A DNA stretch of 64,000 nt from Sphingobacterium sp. N143 (GTDB lineage: Bacteria > Bacteroidota > Bacteroidia > Sphingobacteriales > Sphingobacteriaceae): assembly GCF_030325625.1 (NCBI RefSeq), contig NZ_JACAIS010000007.1, positions 1 to 64,000 on the forward strand, given 5' to 3'. The notes under the pieces were generated by a model. That model did no database searches and was not told the origin of the DNA. It saw only the letters and a program-made list of their open reading frames with translations. Each line of letters begins with the position of its first letter. Position 1 is the stretch's first letter. This document shows, piece by piece, positions 36,000-45,172 of this stretch. A program made the position numbers and the translations under genes.

Positions 36000-37484
36000 T
36001 TAAATACTTATTGTGCTATTGTCGGCTAAGGTAATAGAGATGCTATTTGCATGGGCTTTCGCCTGGATTTCTTCAATAAATGCCGGATTTTTTGTGAGCT
36101 GGTCCACTGTATAGTTGTCTATACGCTGGATCAATATGCCTGATTGTATGCCTTCTGGGGTTTCGGTTGCACCTACTCGGCCCAATGTCTTCAATTGCCC
36201 CGTATTGTCCCAACCAAATTGATAGTTTTTTATTAGAAAATCCGAAGGTAGCGCATGCAATTTGTTGGGGGAGAAATAAACTTCACCTTCAGCCAAATTG
36301 ATTGTCATATTGTACCTACTGAGCAGACGGACACCGATAGAGCCATCAAATCCGGGTTTCCATTGTTCATTCGCCGCACTTCCCCCCATTAATGTTACGG
36401 GTAAGTTTTTCATCGCTGGAAGTGAAGCGATCGTAAATTGATAGCTCTTACCTGAAAAAGTAGGGGAAGATACACCCATACTCACTGTAGCAGCTTGAGC
36501 CTCGGGTTTGAACCCGCTGACGAGCAGTCTGTTCTGACGGACGAAAGGGCGGAAGCAGATCAAGTCATAGGAGGCTCCGGTGTCAAATACAAAATGTCCA
36601 GGATAACTTTTATTTTGTACGATTTCCAATTGCCCCGGAAGTATCATTACGCCAGCAGGCATCATAATCGGTACTGGAGTGCCCTTTCCTGGGTATTGAA
36701 AATCACCAAAATCATACAATGACAACAGGTTTTTGTCGTAGTCGATATGGGTAATAAACTGCCGGATTAATGTATTACCGATGATACCGTCACCATCTCT
36801 ACCCATCTCAGGAAAAATAGCAATACCTTGCCCGCCAAGTTTCAGCGTATCCAATAAGATGGTATTGTTGTCGGATACCTGGATTTTGGCATGACCGCCA
36901 ACGACAGAAGCGCTATTCTCTCGGGTGACTTTTAGACCAATAACATCTGCTAGTTGCTGACTGACAGCCATCCCATCTGCGCCGGTATCAAATAACAGGC
37001 GTAATGGTTTTTCAGAGCCATTAATCTTCACTTGGAGATAGATGGAGCCATTCTTATTTTCGAAGGGGATGACAGCCCTTAATGTTGACTTATTTTTGCG
37101 CTTCATGCCATAAAGCTGGTCAAATAGGCTGAAATGGACTAATTTTCCTTGCGGATCAACAAGTGCCTGGGAAGTAGATGTCTTTTCTTTGGCATCAGTG
37201 ATCTCCATTTGCAGCAATTCCCCTTTCGAGGTTTTCTTTTTTGACAGTATATGAATTGCTTTTAATGGATAGTTGTTAATGATCTGATTTAACCTGAAGT
37301 CTGCTCCCTCACCGGTATGTCCTGCAACTGAGAAATTTGGTGCTAGAGCATCAGACAGCAGTGAGGTATCTTTTTTTTCAAAAGCAGTAAGCAGTTTTGC
37401 TGGGATGGTCTGCGCAGTCGCAATAATACTGTTCACCGTATATGTTCCAAGGAGGATCAATTTTTTAATTTTAATCTTGCTCAT
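36000..37484 (-). CDS. Exported two-lobed aspartic protease with PDZ-like tail
   Basis: This 494-residue protein has a signal peptide to about residue 24 (IIATA-Q). Residues 28-125 look like an NTF2/SnoaL-type alpha-beta domain (LLTAFEKKDTSLLSDALAPNFSVAG). Two retropepsin-like lobes follow. The first has Asp166 in LLFDTGADGMAVS and the second Asp301 in FVFDTGASYDLIC, each with a later hydrophobic-glycine motif (DGIIGNTLI, GSIGVRLLS). Both catalytic DTG triplets are intact, so a working intramolecular pair is possible. The end (SGILIQRIDNYTVDQL...) resembles a PDZ domain. Such a protease in a SusC/SusD operon suggests peptide rather than glycan processing. A 239-base gap with a hairpin separates it from the lipoprotein gene upstream. 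Confidence 0.88.
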   Translation of the reverse strand: MSKIKIKKLILLGTYTVNSIIATAQTIPAKLLTAFEKKDTSLLSDALAPNFSVAGHTGEGADFRLNQIINNYPLKAIHILSKKKTSKGELLQMEITDAKEKTSTSQALVDPQGKLVHFSLFDQLYGMKRKNKSTLRAVIPFENKNGSIYLQVKINGSEKPLRLLFDTGADGMAVSQQLADVIGLKVTRENSASVVGGHAKIQVSDNNTILLDTLKLGGQGIAIFPEMGRDGDGIIGNTLIRQFITHIDYDKNLLSLYDFGDFQYPGKGTPVPIMMPAGVMILPGQLEIVQNKSYPGHFVFDTGASYDLICFRPFVRQNRLLVSGFKPEAQAATVSMGVSSPTFSGKSYQFTIASLPAMKNLPVTLMGGSAANEQWKPGFDGSIGVRLLSRYNMTINLAEGEVYFSPNKLHALPSDFLIKNYQFGWDNTGQLKTLGRVGATETPEGIQSGILIQRIDNYTVDQLTKNPAFIEEIQAKAHANSISITLADNSTISI

Positions 37485-37536
37485 ATAATCACTTTACTAA
37501 GTAGTAACATTTTTTTGTTATGATAATATCACCGTA

Positions 37537-37571
37537 AGCAGCCAACTGGAATGTGTGCCAGTTGGGCTGCT
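37537..37571. other. Stable hairpin between PKD-like and protease genes
   Basis: AGCAGCCAACTGG (37537-37549) pairs with CCAGTTGGGCTGCT (37558-37571), with one bulged base and an 8-base loop. Neither strand has a good T-run after it, so it is more likely an mRNA-stability or processing element than a terminator. It divides the receptor/lipoprotein half of the operon from the protease/thioredoxin half. Confidence 0.5.
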
Positions 37572-37723
37572 AAGGCAAACATAAACGTGAAATACTTTAA
37601 AAATATATCTTCATAGTCTTCTTTAGGCTTAATAAGCCAGACTCTTTGGCGCTGTATAGATACAATTGGGTGCATGCCAAATCTTTGAAGATAGGGTTGT
37701 TATTTGTTTTATATTATTGTTGG

Positions 37724-39259
37724 CTATTCACGATAACAGACATCGACGATTTTGCCAAAACCGCTGTATGATTCGGCCAGCTTCGGTGCCCCAGATAAAT
37801 TGATGTCATAGAAATCCATTTTACCGCTTGTATTTGGGCTAATAGCGTCATAAGTACATACGATCAGTCTTTTTGCAAATTCGTTATATCGGCTGTTTCC
37901 GATGATGTAAGCCAATTTTTGGAATTTAATTTTGGATATTCGGCGTGTGCCAGCATCTAATGCAAGACTATGCTTTTTATTAAATGGATCGTATTGGTAT
38001 ATTTTGCTGCCCATAGTATAGTAGATATATCCGAAGGTCGGATCGGCGGCTATCCATTCTGCAGATTCCATTTGATAGGGGTTTTCAATGTCGTCAACGG
38101 CTAAAGGATTGAAGACTGTTCCATCATGGGTAAAGCGTACCAGTTTTAATCTATTATTCGTTGGATTTTTCAGCAATGCATAGAATTGATTGGTAGCGGT
38201 CAATACACGTTCCATATAAACCAGATCCATTTTCATGTCTTCAGGTGTAAACAGTTCAGGATCACTGGAGCTTGGAATCAATAAGGTGTAATTTGTACTA
38301 TTATGAACTAAGAAACGTTGGTTCTGTTTATCGAAAACTACAGCGTAGGCACTGTAATTTCCATAATATGGAGCAATAAATTTCGAAATATTGAGCCTGA
38401 CTCCACCATTTAGACGATTGATTGTTGACCCATATAGCATGTTTTGAGTCACATTTTGATGCATGAGTACCCCTTCACTATCTAATATATAACACATATT
38501 TTTACCACCTCCGACAGGCTGAATAACTTCTGCGTGATAAGCTTCAGGCGTGGCCCGAAAGATCTCCTTTCTTAAGTTCCGAAAATCCGTCCAAGTGTTT
38601 TGCTGGTTATCAAAACTGATGGTTGTTTTATCAGTCCCCACGTAAATTCTATTGACATACTTGCTTTGAATTGCATCTCTATCATTCAGGAACATAACCA
38701 GTTTTGGAGCACCTTCGACCTCCGTTCTTGCAAAGTTTTTAAGAATATCTTGATAAAATTCGTATTTGAATGTTGTTAAATTGTAGTTTAACATATCCAA
38801 TCGAGATTTCCCATCGATACTACTAAGGACCAGCCAACCATTTGAAAGGACAGAAGTGACACTGAGTTTTGTGATAAATTCTGACAGGGTATTGTTTGAT
38901 GTATTGCGAACCCTTAAATGTAAATGATAATTAGCTGGGGCTAAACTGATAACTGTGTCTAAATTTAGCTTGTTGCCCAAAACTTTCTTTTTATCACCGT
39001 TTAATACTGTCGAACTTTGGTTAATGGTATACCACTCATAGGTATAGTTGCTAGGATCTACCTTCCCACCGCTTGAGAGGTTCAGATTCGGCTCGATCTT
39101 AAATGATTGTTCATTGTAAGCAAGGTAGGACGAGTCAATTCCACCAATCTTCAACGTATCAAAATCGGTATAGGTATAATTTCCAAGATCTTTTTGACAA
39201 GATTGGAAGGCATTTAACACTGAAATGCAAATGATTATGATAAATAGTAATCTCTTCAT
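37724..39259 (-). CDS. PKD-like family surface lipoprotein
   Basis: This 511-residue lipoprotein has its lipobox ending at Cys21 (NAFQSC). The N-terminal part (about 25-130) is an immunoglobulin/PKD-like beta-sandwich (YTYEWYTINQSS, LHLRVRNTSNNT). The rest appears to be repeated beta strands (NGWLVLSSIDGKSRLDML, YAVVFDKQNQRFLVHN, TFGYIYYTMGSKIYQYDP), consistent with a propeller. This fits the PKD-like family (PF16407, from memory) that often follows DUF4843 genes in SusC/SusD operons. It probably acts as an accessory ligand-binding protein at the cell surface. It starts 11 bases after the DUF4843 gene. Confidence 0.85.
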   Translation of the reverse strand: MKRLLFIIIICISVLNAFQSCQKDLGNYTYTDFDTLKIGGIDSSYLAYNEQSFKIEPNLNLSSGGKVDPSNYTYEWYTINQSSTVLNGDKKKVLGNKLNLDTVISLAPANYHLHLRVRNTSNNTLSEFITKLSVTSVLSNGWLVLSSIDGKSRLDMLNYNLTTFKYEFYQDILKNFARTEVEGAPKLVMFLNDRDAIQSKYVNRIYVGTDKTTISFDNQQNTWTDFRNLRKEIFRATPEAYHAEVIQPVGGGKNMCYILDSEGVLMHQNVTQNMLYGSTINRLNGGVRLNISKFIAPYYGNYSAYAVVFDKQNQRFLVHNSTNYTLLIPSSSDPELFTPEDMKMDLVYMERVLTATNQFYALLKNPTNNRLKLVRFTHDGTVFNPLAVDDIENPYQMESAEWIAADPTFGYIYYTMGSKIYQYDPFNKKHSLALDAGTRRISKIKFQKLAYIIGNSRYNEFAKRLIVCTYDAISPNTSGKMDFYDINLSGAPKLAESYSGFGKIVDVCYRE

Positions 39260-39270
39260 GTTAGGTTATA

Positions 39271-40080
39271 TTATTGCGCATAAACGCCTAATTCCATAGG
39301 TTTTCCGTTATCATCTAAAATCGGATTTCCTGTTGCTGCCTGTTCATCCAAATAGGATTTCAATCCAAAAGTCCAAGCCAGTATACCCGAAGCAGAGGGT
39401 ATATAACTGGGGCTTGTCAGTTCCTCTAAATTGAGGCCAAAGCGTTCAATTAATAATTTGAACTTCGTTCCTGAGAATTGACCTAAATATGCAATTGTTA
39501 ATGATGCATAGTTAGATTTTGCTGGATCCCAGAAATCCGGAGCTCCGGGGATGTCATTGGCTTCTAATGTGAATTGGGTAAAGTAACTTGTGTATTTATT
39601 GTTTCCTGTGCCTATCTCTTGACTGTTCATTGAAGTAGAAAAGTTTTCATTGGGTTCCAATTTAAATAGCAGGCCCAAACTTTCTTTTTTTAGTTCTGTG
39701 CTGCGGAGTAATTTGACCTGTAAAGTATCACTGACTTGACCGGCTTTAATTGTAAAGCTTTTGTTTTCAATTGTATAATCTCGACCTTTTACTAAAGTTG
39801 AAGCTGGGTCAATGACAAGTTTATAAGGCCTGTCTTTCTCTGATGTACCGCCTGTGGTCATCACGATGACCGGAAAAACTGTTTCTCTTATTTTGGGGTC
39901 TACATAACCGAAAGAATAGATCCCATAATCTACCGGGATATAAGTTTGGTTGCTCAACTTATTGTTGAAATATATGTTGTTCTCGCCAGTATATGTTGCG
40001 AGGTCTGTTTTCTTACAGCTTATAAATAAGCTCATGCATAACAGACAAGAAATTGCTGATTTTAATATTTTCATGATCAT
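39271..40080 (-). CDS. DUF4843-type lipoprotein
   Basis: This 269-residue lipoprotein has its lipobox ending at Cys22 (SLFISC). The opening KKTDLATYTGENNIYFNNKLSNQTY and the following strands (RETVFPVIVMTTGGTSEKDRPYKLVID) are characteristic of DUF4843, a beta-rich family found after SusD genes. Its start overlaps the stop of the SusD gene by one base (TAATG), which points to coupled translation. It is probably an accessory component of the surface receptor complex. Confidence 0.87.
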   Translation of the reverse strand: MIMKILKSAISCLLCMSLFISCKKTDLATYTGENNIYFNNKLSNQTYIPVDYGIYSFGYVDPKIRETVFPVIVMTTGGTSEKDRPYKLVIDPASTLVKGRDYTIENKSFTIKAGQVSDTLQVKLLRSTELKKESLGLLFKLEPNENFSTSMNSQEIGTGNNKYTSYFTQFTLEANDIPGAPDFWDPAKSNYASLTIAYLGQFSGTKFKLLIERFGLNLEELTSPSYIPSASGILAWTFGLKSYLDEQAATGNPILDDNGKPMELGVYAQ

Positions 40081-41522
40081 TACCTTGGGTCAGTTTCAGA
40101 TTGTGGGATTGGAAATGTATAGCTTTCCACGCCAACTGATTTATTTGTTGTTGTAGCTCCGTTGATTGTTCGGTTATCATTGCGTTTGTAATAATACCAC
40201 AGCTGTCCTTCTCCATAAAATTCTTTGCGATACTCCTTTTTGATATTATCCGCGAGATCTGTTGTGCTTGAAAGAACATCACAATTTCTATTTTTACGCA
40301 ATTCATTTAAATAAGCTAGCGCTTTGGTCTGATCAGGTTCGCATTCTGAGGCAATTAAGTACATTTCACTAATGCGTATACCAGGAACAGTATATCTAAA
40401 ATTGCGATAGTTTGTCGCGGAAATGTCAGCATATTTTAAGAAAACGGGATAGGATTTCCCGCCGTTAGAGCGCCAGTTGGAGGCATATCTGAAATCGTTT
40501 TCCCAATTTTCGTAGACCGTATTAATAAACTTATTGGTTGTACCAGCACTTAGGATGTTTCTGTCTTCCAATGCAGGACTAAAAAGCTCATCATAATTTT
40601 TGTATAAATTCGCACTTTCAAAGGCCAATAACAGTTCCATACTAAACACTCTATTGATCTGTGACACGTTACTGAGATCAGATGCTTGTATCCATGGAAA
40701 CTTAGATTTTGCAGCGATGACCGCTTCAGCTGCTTTTAAAGCATCTTCCTTATGACCACCCCATAAGTTTGCCCTAGCCTCAAGACCTTTGGCCGCGAAA
40801 TAGTTGAAGTGATAGTTTCTGAATTGGAGAAAGGGTTTAGCACCCAACTGGATTTCACCGATCGTTTGGTCGATCTGCTCCATATGTATGGCAGGATCAT
40901 ATTTGAGCAATAAGTCAGTGGACTTTTTTAAATCTGCTAATATATTGACTAATACGTCCGTACTTTTAAAATAGGGTGCCGCTTCATAGGTCGTATTTGT
41001 ATAATAGGGAATAGTCTGCGCTTCTTTATTGACCGAGAATGCTGGCGCGAACAGACGGAGTATATCCAAATAAAGATAGGCCCTTGCGGTTAAGGCTTCT
41101 CCCTCCATGAGGCCCCTTGTCTGTGTGTCTAAAACCTGACCATAGGTATCCAAATTTTCCAGAAATCTATTGATATTGGTGATGTTCACGTAGAGGTTGG
41201 CCCAAATAGCATCTAACTGTGCTTTTACATCTTTGTCCCCATAGTTAAAGTTATTCAATTGCTTACGTGGTTCACTTTGTGCTGCGGAGATATAATAGGT
41301 CTGTGCAAGAAGATCCAAAATTTCCAGATTCAGGGTTCGGCCGTAAAGTTTGTCACCACTGATATTGAGATAAATACCATTCAACGCATCGTAAAATCCC
41401 TGCGGTGTTTTAAATACCTCTTCCTCAATAAATTTATCTTCAGGTTTGACATCTAGCCATTTGTTGCAACTGGTCAATCCAAAGCTAAGTGTAAGTACCG
41501 TTATTGTGAGTATGTTTTTCAT
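40080..41522 (-). CDS. SusD/RagB-type surface lipoprotein
   Basis: This 480-residue substrate-binding partner of the receptor at 41524-45006 has its lipobox ending at Cys19 (GLTSC). NKWLDVKPEDKFIEEEVFKTPQGFYDALNGIYL is a classical SusD N-terminus, and RISEMYLIASECEPDQTKALAYLNELRKNRN a typical C-terminal helical segment. Only one base separates it from the SusC stop codon, and it overlaps the DUF4843 gene by one base. The binding target is unknown. Confidence 0.94.
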   Translation of the reverse strand: MKNILTITVLTLSFGLTSCNKWLDVKPEDKFIEEEVFKTPQGFYDALNGIYLNISGDKLYGRTLNLEILDLLAQTYYISAAQSEPRKQLNNFNYGDKDVKAQLDAIWANLYVNITNINRFLENLDTYGQVLDTQTRGLMEGEALTARAYLYLDILRLFAPAFSVNKEAQTIPYYTNTTYEAAPYFKSTDVLVNILADLKKSTDLLLKYDPAIHMEQIDQTIGEIQLGAKPFLQFRNYHFNYFAAKGLEARANLWGGHKEDALKAAEAVIAAKSKFPWIQASDLSNVSQINRVFSMELLLAFESANLYKNYDELFSPALEDRNILSAGTTNKFINTVYENWENDFRYASNWRSNGGKSYPVFLKYADISATNYRNFRYTVPGIRISEMYLIASECEPDQTKALAYLNELRKNRNCDVLSSTTDLADNIKKEYRKEFYGEGQLWYYYKRNDNRTINGATTTNKSVGVESYTFPIPQSETDPR

Positions 41523-41523
41523 C

Positions 41524-44500
41524 TTATTTAAATGTTGCGTTAAGACTTAGGGAAACAGATCTGGTGAAAGGATAGTCTATACCACGTTCCCTTCTTACCG
41601 TTGAACTATAAAATAGGTCATTGAATATACTATTGATCCTTATTGTTGATAGGTTTAGACGATCTAACCAGGTTCTGTTTCTGAATTCGTATCCAAGGCT
41701 TATGCTTTCTCCTGTGAATGTGTTTTCACGTTGTATAAAACGTGAAGACATTGGGGTGATGTCAGTAATACTAATCCCTTTAAATTGCGACATATCCCCA
41801 GGATTTTGCCACCTGTTGTAAAGAGCACGTTTATCCTGGTTGTTTTTTACAATTTCTTCCTCCGACATGTTCTCTACCTTATTATACAAAGCCGTGTTGA
41901 AATTATCTTTATGTAGTATATAGCGGACCAAAATGTTTGTTGTAAATCCCTTATAGGAGAGCGTTCCTCTCAATACCCCTTCAGCTAGCGGCTGTGAGTT
42001 TCCAACCGGGGCCAGGTCATCCGCGTTATAATTAAATGTCTGTTCACCTAATTTGGTGAGAAACACTTCACGTCCGGATGAAGGATCTATTCCTTGGGAC
42101 CGTACAGCCCATAGTGTATTTGGACTATAGCCGTCTCTGTATCTGATCAACGCATTACTCTCTTTCATCTCGTTGTTCAGGGAATTCAGTTTATTATCAA
42201 AGTCTGCATATTTGGCTTTCAGCATCGCACCTGTTAAACCAAATGTGAGTACAAATTGGTCTTTGGGTCTATAAATTGGTGAGTAGTTGATTGTTGCTTC
42301 CAGCCCTTTATAGTCTAATGTTCCTGCGTTAAAAGGATAGGCTGATAAACCCGTTGATGAAGGAAGTGTGACAGCAACAACTAATGGATCCGTGAATTTG
42401 TCATATGCATTTAGCTGTAAATTCAGCTTGTTGTTGAATAAGGTGGCATCCATACCGACGCTGGTCTGTCTCGTTCTTTGCCATTTCAAATCTGGTGCTC
42501 CCAACGCAGACATGCTGATCCCCTGTCCAAAACGGTTAACCTCCGAATTGTAGTCAAATACGGACTGACTTACATTTCCAAAATTCTGGTTTCCCGTGAT
42601 ACCAATATTTCCCCGGAGACGTAGCATATTAATCCAGCCCAATTTTTTAGCAAAGGCTTCATTATGGATGTTCCAGCTTGTACCAAAAGAATAGTATGGC
42701 GAAAATAAGTTGTTGGAACCAAAACTTGTGGAACCATCTAAATTGTAGTTTACATCAAAATTGTACCGTTGGTCATACGAATAATTGATGGAGCCGACCA
42801 ACGAAGTCCTACGGGAGACTCTTGTGCTGGCTGAAGGTTTGGAATCTTGTTCAAAGCCGAAAGCAAAACTTGGATTGCCATTGCTTGCTGCTGGAAAACC
42901 TACTGCCTTATATCCGTTGAGACGATTTTGAGATTCACTTATTTCTCCACGGATGTTTGCTGTAATGGCATGTTTACCCTGTAAGATCTTTGAGTATGTC
43001 AACATTGCATTGGCGGTATATCCAAAGGCCGATGTTTCTTTATGGAGCAGCGAACCTTTTTTTCGGTTTTCTACTCCTTCAAATATTGAGTTTAAGGGTG
43101 ATAGGAAATCATCTGAATTTGTTGTTGCTTTACTGATCTGCCCACTTGCAGTTAGACGTAGAGCTGAATTGAAATCGTAGGTCATCATCAAATTATTATT
43201 GATGACATAGTTTTTTGACGTATTAAAACTTGAGAGATTGGCATTGTAAATGGGATTGAATACATCCCAAGAATAACCATTTGTCCGTGCGTCTTCTCCG
43301 TAGGTTAAAAACTTTTCAGCAGCAGATAGGGGTCTGTAGTATGGATTTGTATTTACCCAGGTGGAAAAGCTTCCGTAAGGAGATTCGTTGCCTGTATAGC
43401 CTGTTACAAAAGCTCTATTGGCAATGTTTAGTTTTCCTGTACGATAATTCAGGTTCAAGTTTGCTGCCCAATCATCGCGGCCAGAGCCTTTCATGGCTCC
43501 TTTCGTATTTTTATAATTGACACCAGCATCAAATACGAGCGCTCCTTCTCCACCACGTGCACTCAATGAATGGCGATGTGAAAAGCCTGTTTGAACAGGA
43601 ATTTTTAACCAATATGTATTTACTCCGCTGAGTACTTCCTGCAGCCTGGCATTATAGACGCTATCCAACAGGAGTTGTTGCTCAATTAAATTACTTCCAG
43701 CGGTATAGCGCCCTGATAAGCGTTCAAATTCTAATTTTTCAGCAGCGTTCATCATGTTATAACTGGAAAGATCTGGAATTTGAGCCTGCATATCCGTTGT
43801 ATATGAAAGCATGATTTTGCCTGCTTTCGGTTTGATCGTTTCGACAACAATGACCCCGTTTGATGCTCTAGAACCGTAGATTGCTGTGGAGGCAGCATCC
43901 TTTAAGATGGTGACGTTTTGGATGATATTCATATCCAGATCCATAATGGTTCTTAGGTTGGTTTCAAAACCATCTAATATGAACAAAGGCTGATTGGGAT
44001 CTGTAGAAAATTCATCTCGAAGGGTTGACGTCGAAATACTGGTTTGTCCACGTAGTTCAATTGTTGGGAGCATGTTGGGATTTGATCCCAGGGCGTTGTT
44101 CTCTATTTGGATAAAAGAGGGATCCAGTGCCCTTAAGCCGGCAATCACATTTTGATTGTTGACCATCTTAAGCTCTTGCCCCGAAAAAGAAGCTGTTGCT
44201 CCTGAGAAACTCTCTTTTTTGCGGGTCATCATACCCGTTACCACAACTTCTTCGACTTTGGTTTCTGCTTTATTGAGTCTGATCACTATCGGTCGGCCAG
44301 TAAATTTGGCCACAAACTCGAAGGGTTCATACCCAATGGAAGTCACCATGATGGTCTCTCCTGCGGCAGTCAGTGGAAGGTGAAAGGATCCATTTGCAGT
44401 AGATATTACCACATTTTTAGGAGCCAATTTGAGACGTAAGGTAGCGCCAGAAATTGGTTTCCCTTCTTCATCCATAATTTTGCCTGTGATTAACTGCTGA

Positions 44501-45006
44501 CGGGAGTCAAAGATCTGGTTTAATCGTAGGGCGGGTGATGTTGGGGTATTTTGAAGATTACTGGAATGTTCTTTTTTCACCACAACAGTTTTATCGAAGA
44601 AATCATAGGATAAATTCGCATTTCCCAAAATGACATTCAACACCTGTTTGAATGGCGCATTTTTGATGTCTGCCGATAGATCAATAATCTGGTTAATGTC
44701 ATTCTTTTTGTAGAAAAAAGAATAACCACTCTGTTTTTCAAGATTTTTTAGGATCGATTCCAAACTTGATTTTTGCTTTTTTAAGCTAATCTGTTGGGCG
44801 TAGGTATGTGCATCTACTTGAGACAGACCTAGACCGATCAATAAGGTAATTAAGTTGATCCTCATGAGAGATCTGGATAAAGGGCGCGCAAAAAGAGGCT
44901 TTTGTTTTTCATAATTTCGCCCACAATGTGATACATGGTTTGCATCCAAAGCGGTGAAATGAAAATCTTTCTCCTTCTTAATGAACGGAGTTAGGGTAAA
45001 TTTCAT
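41524..45006 (-). CDS. SusC-type TonB-dependent transducer with STN domain
   Basis: This 1160-residue outer-membrane signalling receptor has a long N-terminal region before the signal helix (MRINLITLLIGLGLSQVDAHTYA, residues 48-70). Translation could start at the ATG at 44865, but long leaders are common in this branch. The STN domain spans about 72-145 (QQISLKKQKSSLESILKNLE...). A carboxypeptidase-like beta domain follows at about 170-250 (ITGKIMDEEGKPISGATLRL), then EEVVVTGMM and a plug with ILKDAASTAIYGSRASNGVIVVE. The barrel ends in LSLNATFK. The sigma and FecR genes upstream make up the matching regulatory pair. The downstream protease and thioredoxins suggest a peptide-type ligand, which is inference. 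Confidence 0.94.
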   Translation of the reverse strand: MKFTLTPFIKKEKDFHFTALDANHVSHCGRNYEKQKPLFARPLSRSLMRINLITLLIGLGLSQVDAHTYAQQISLKKQKSSLESILKNLEKQSGYSFFYKKNDINQIIDLSADIKNAPFKQVLNVILGNANLSYDFFDKTVVVKKEHSSNLQNTPTSPALRLNQIFDSRQQLITGKIMDEEGKPISGATLRLKLAPKNVVISTANGSFHLPLTAAGETIMVTSIGYEPFEFVAKFTGRPIVIRLNKAETKVEEVVVTGMMTRKKESFSGATASFSGQELKMVNNQNVIAGLRALDPSFIQIENNALGSNPNMLPTIELRGQTSISTSTLRDEFSTDPNQPLFILDGFETNLRTIMDLDMNIIQNVTILKDAASTAIYGSRASNGVIVVETIKPKAGKIMLSYTTDMQAQIPDLSSYNMMNAAEKLEFERLSGRYTAGSNLIEQQLLLDSVYNARLQEVLSGVNTYWLKIPVQTGFSHRHSLSARGGEGALVFDAGVNYKNTKGAMKGSGRDDWAANLNLNYRTGKLNIANRAFVTGYTGNESPYGSFSTWVNTNPYYRPLSAAEKFLTYGEDARTNGYSWDVFNPIYNANLSSFNTSKNYVINNNLMMTYDFNSALRLTASGQISKATTNSDDFLSPLNSIFEGVENRKKGSLLHKETSAFGYTANAMLTYSKILQGKHAITANIRGEISESQNRLNGYKAVGFPAASNGNPSFAFGFEQDSKPSASTRVSRRTSLVGSINYSYDQRYNFDVNYNLDGSTSFGSNNLFSPYYSFGTSWNIHNEAFAKKLGWINMLRLRGNIGITGNQNFGNVSQSVFDYNSEVNRFGQGISMSALGAPDLKWQRTRQTSVGMDATLFNNKLNLQLNAYDKFTDPLVVAVTLPSSTGLSAYPFNAGTLDYKGLEATINYSPIYRPKDQFVLTFGLTGAMLKAKYADFDNKLNSLNNEMKESNALIRYRDGYSPNTLWAVRSQGIDPSSGREVFLTKLGEQTFNYNADDLAPVGNSQPLAEGVLRGTLSYKGFTTNILVRYILHKDNFNTALYNKVENMSEEEIVKNNQDKRALYNRWQNPGDMSQFKGISITDITPMSSRFIQRENTFTGESISLGYEFRNRTWLDRLNLSTIRINSIFNDLFYSSTVRRERGIDYPFTRSVSLSLNATFK

Positions 45007-45073
45007 TAAATTCGTTTGGTTTTAACGTGTTAATAATTTAGAAGTTAGACGATACTTTAATACCAAAAAGCTG

Positions 45074-45106
45074 AACGGGTTCTGCGCCAACAGGATCCGT
45101 TTTTTA
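45074..45106. other. Hairpin in the leader between FecR and SusC genes
   Basis: AACGGGTTCTG (45074-45084) pairs with CAGGATCCGTT (45091-45101), including two wobble pairs when read on the plus strand. On the plus side it is followed by TTTTT, on the minus side by a weaker CTTTTT. It lies in the 166-base gap before the SusC start, so it could lower read-through into SusC or block antisense transcription. Confidence 0.45.
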
Positions 45107-45172
45107 TTGGTATTGATAACACCTGTCAAGGAGGAGATTTTTTACTTTTCATCCTGTTAATATTTGTGTTGG

